Of a stretch of DNA of 64,000 nucleotides, positions 61,540-64,000 are shown in pieces (the first letter of the stretch is position 1; the number at the start of each line of letters is the position of its first letter). The DNA is taken from assembly GCF_903772925.1 (NCBI RefSeq), contig NZ_LR812090.1, positions 1,756,333-1,820,332 on the forward strand, written 5' to 3'. The notes beneath the pieces were generated by a model. It saw nothing but the letters and a program-made list of their open reading frames with translations. It ran no database searches and was not told the origin of the DNA. This DNA is from Alteromonas macleodii (GTDB lineage: Bacteria; Pseudomonadota; Gammaproteobacteria; Enterobacterales; Alteromonadaceae). The translations under genes and the position numbers were made by a program.

Positions 61540-64000
61540 ATGTCGACATTAGCGAGAGCGCTAAGCCTAATTAGCGCAATATTTATGCTAACAGCATGTG
61601 GTGGAGGCGGTTCTGCAGTCTCTCGGGATAACACGGATAATGGAAGCGGAGACGACGGTACTACCACACCTACCTATTCGATAGCTTTAACATTAGAAAA
61701 TGAAAGTGGGACAAGCGACAACAACTTATCAGAAAACAATAGCTTGTTTGCAGTAGCAACGGTGACAGATGACGAAGGAAACCCGTACTCAGATGCACTG
61801 TTAACTTTCACGTTGAGCAACGAGGAACTTGCAGAGTTTGGCAACGACACCGGTACTGCGCGTACCAATTCAAGCGGTGTTGCCAGAATCCGCTTGAACG
61901 CCAGTACGGCTTCGGGTGATGGTGAAATCACCGCGGCATTAAGCAGTGGCGAAACAGGGAGTACCACGTTCTCTGCCACAGCGGTAAGTGCCACAGAACC
62001 TACTACTATTAGTGTTGCACTATCGTTGCAAAATGAAAGTGGAGAGGCCGATAATAACCTTTCTTCTAGCAATGCTTTAACGGCAGTGGCAACAGTAACT
62101 AATTCATTGGGTGAGCCTCAGGCCGATCTACTGCTTACCTTTTCATTAAGTAATGATGAGCTTGCTACCTTCTCAAACGATACGGCGACGGCATTAACAA
62201 ATGCCGAAGGTGTTGCGACAATAGCCATGTCGGTTGGAAGCGCCTCTGGCGACGGCGAAGTAACGGCGACTCTACCTACTGGTGAGACAGACTCTACGAC
62301 CTTTAGCTCTGAAGGTAGTACCACGGTAAGTGAAGAGCCTGCGTCGTTGGAGCTATTTGCCAGTAGCATTCAGTTGGCATCAAGTGGCAATGATGAAATT
62401 GAATTGATTGCCTTAGTTAAAAATGAACAAAGTGTGTTGATGGAAGGGGTTGACGTAAGCTTCTTTGCACCAGCATCGGAAGGTGTTGAAATTAATTTGA
62501 CACAACCTGTAACGCAGGCCGATGGTACCGCAAGAGCAATTGTTTCATCTCAAAATAATGCTGAAAATCGTGTTATAAAAGTGATGGCTCAAGTAGGCTC
62601 TTTACCAAACGAAGAAGTTGAAATCGAAGTAAAAGGGACAGAAGTTACTGCTAACGGTCCCAGCTCTGTGATACTTAATAAAACAGCGATCTATGTATTA
62701 AGAGTGGTAGATTCAGATGGAAATACTATTCCAAACGAAGAGATAATAATAACACCAAACACAGAAGGCACGTTCGAGCAAACTGAATTGACTACAGATG
62801 CTAATGGTCAAGTTGAAGTTGTGTACAACGCAATTGCTTCCGGCCAGGATCAATTTGAAATTGAAGCACTTGGCGCTTCTGATATAATTTCTATTATCGT
62901 GCAGGAAGATAATTTTGATTTTACTGAAACACCAGAAAGTGAAATATCTTTAAACACAGTGACTACTCTTACAGGGCGTTGGTTGAAAGATAATAGCCCT
63001 GTTGCAAATAGGAGGGTACTTGTTACTGCCTCCAGAGGACAGGTAGATTACACCAATTCAGAAGACCAGACATTTGAGACCGATGCTAATGGTGTATTCA
63101 CTTTCAGCTTGAGCTCTAACAATGCTGGTTTTTCGAGCGTTACGGCGTCTGGCTTAGACCCCTCGGGGGAGAGCGTAGAGGTTGTATCGACGGTAGACAT
63201 AGAATTCATCGCAGATGAGCCGTTTTACATTAATGCTGATGCAACACCTGACATTGTAGGTCCAGATGGTCAAAGTAGTCGAATTACGGCAATAGTACGT
63301 GACGAAAACGATAATTTGGTTAAAAATCAAGTTGTATCATTTAACGTTGATGATCCCTCAACAGGTACCATTTCACCTTCACAAGCGGTAACCGACAGTA
63401 ACGGTGTTGCGAGTACCGTGTTTACGTCAGGCGCAGTGTCTAGTAATGAATCTGTAGTTGTGACTGCTCAAGTGGTTGGTACACCTGAAGTGCAAGACCA
63501 AGCAATTTTAACGGTAGCTAATCGATCGTTTGATATTTCCCTTGGTACCGGCAATCAGATTGAAGAAGCCGACACTAGCTCATACCGTAAAGAATTTGCA
63601 GTATTTGTTTCTGATAGTGCTGGACAACCTGTTAGTGATGTTAATTTAACTGCTTCTATTGCACCAATGAGATTCCCCGATTTGCCTGGTTACATTAAAG
63701 GTTTCAGGGTATGGAATGGCACGGTGTGGACAAGCGATCCTTCTCAAGGCGGTAGACGGTTCTTTTGCGTGAACGAAGATGTAAACAATAACGGTATTCT
63801 TGATGTAACTAGTACAACAACTGAAGACCGCAATGGTGATAATCTACTTACACCGGGAATCGTTGGAGCTATTTCATTTGTAGGTGAATCTGTGTCTGAT
63901 GAAAATGGACAAGCGACTTTGGTGCTCAGATACCCACAAAATTATGGTGGTTGGCTACAAGTTATTATCACTGTAAATGGTCAATCTACCGGCAGTGAAG
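61540..64000 (+). CDS. Ig-like-repeat (invasin-type) lipoprotein, cut by window end
   Basis: An open frame of 820 codons runs to the end of the window. It starts with a lipoprotein signal with lipobox LTAC at about residue 20, then a Gly/Asp linker and tandem bacterial Ig-like (Big-1 type) domains with the D(E)xGNP...LTFTLSN...TNSSGVA pattern. The first two (about residues 47-150 and 152-250) are close copies of each other; further domains diverge. Near residue 750 NEDVNNNGILD and EDRNGDNLLTPG look like calcium-binding loops. Such proteins act as surface adhesins or exopolymer-binding proteins. The 3' part is outside. Confidence 0.75.
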   Translation, partial: MSTLARALSLISAIFMLTACGGGGSAVSRDNTDNGSGDDGTTTPTYSIALTLENESGTSDNNLSENNSLFAVATVTDDEGNPYSDALLTFTLSNEELAEFGNDTGTARTNSSGVARIRLNASTASGDGEITAALSSGETGSTTFSATAVSATEPTTISVALSLQNESGEADNNLSSSNALTAVATVTNSLGEPQADLLLTFSLSNDELATFSNDTATALTNAEGVATIAMSVGSASGDGEVTATLPTGETDSTTFSSEGSTTVSEEPASLELFASSIQLASSGNDEIELIALVKNEQSVLMEGVDVSFFAPASEGVEINLTQPVTQADGTARAIVSSQNNAENRVIKVMAQVGSLPNEEVEIEVKGTEVTANGPSSVILNKTAIYVLRVVDSDGNTIPNEEIIITPNTEGTFEQTELTTDANGQVEVVYNAIASGQDQFEIEALGASDIISIIVQEDNFDFTETPESEISLNTVTTLTGRWLKDNSPVANRRVLVTASRGQVDYTNSEDQTFETDANGVFTFSLSSNNAGFSSVTASGLDPSGESVEVVSTVDIEFIADEPFYINADATPDIVGPDGQSSRITAIVRDENDNLVKNQVVSFNVDDPSTGTISPSQAVTDSNGVASTVFTSGAVSSNESVVVTAQVVGTPEVQDQAILTVANRSFDISLGTGNQIEEADTSSYRKEFAVFVSDSAGQPVSDVNLTASIAPMRFPDLPGYIKGFRVWNGTVWTSDPSQGGRRFFCVNEDVNNNGILDVTSTTTEDRNGDNLLTPGIVGAISFVGESVSDENGQATLVLRYPQNYGGWLQVIITVNGQSTGSE

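Overview
The window looks like a chromosome segment of a marine gammaproteobacterium of the Alteromonadaceae, most likely Alteromonas. This rests on gene content (a liuRABCDE leucine cluster, rnhA/dnaQ head to head, hrpA, sbcB, a TonB receptor with a beta-propeller phytase, many c-di-GMP proteins), moderate GC and protein style; no rRNA is present to confirm it.

Layout. 1-3.5 kb: 5' end of xthA, a heme-oxygenase-like gene, a tandem repeat array, a DUF2750-type gene with a SufE-family gene, and a glycosyltransferase. 3.5-10 kb: a possible small RNA or leader, an HDOD protein, a thioesterase, an MFS carrier, an alpha/beta hydrolase and glgC. 10-13 kb: an SRPBCC protein, an MFS protein and a REP-associated (RAYT-like) Y1 transposase. 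13-22 kb: leucine/isovalerate catabolism (liuR-A, then B-C-D-E, all minus strand) with a divergent thiolase and probable LiuR operators. 22-25.8 kb: a secreted formamidase-like hydrolase overlapping kynureninase, then a sensor with a degenerate GGDEF. 25.9-35 kb: a FapA-type protein, sbcB, a large hybrid histidine kinase, a periplasmic asparaginase and a CBS protein. 35-43 kb: a phytase lipoprotein and TonB receptor with a probable Pho box, a GGDEF-like membrane protein and an AraC regulator. 43-55 kb: NhaC antiporter, hrpA, PilZ, a DUF2061 protein with a Fur-like box, rlmI, a quinone oxidoreductase, rnhA/dnaQ and an unrecognised membrane-anchored protein. 55.5-55.9 kb: four identical tRNA-Asp genes. 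56-64 kb: a CSS-EAL phosphodiesterase, a LolD/LolE pair, a dicarboxylate symporter and the start of a large Ig-like-repeat lipoprotein that runs off the end.

The most striking signal is a dispersed short repeat with consensus AGCRTGGGTGTCTTTGTAA (reverse strand TTACAAAGACACCCAYGCT). I count about 45 exact GGGTGTC/GACACCC cores in the first 41.8 kb and one, without the flanks, in the remaining 22 kb. Copies occur as tandem arrays and inverted pairs between genes, and in frame inside at least six proteins, where they read as (K)DTHA(N) in one orientation and MGVFA in the other. The array at 12.9-13.07 kb, with an inverted pair, lies directly upstream of the RAYT-like transposase gene. The working hypothesis is a REP-like element family mobilised by that transposase and tolerated as a protein-coding insert, comparable in behaviour to the Rickettsia palindromic elements.
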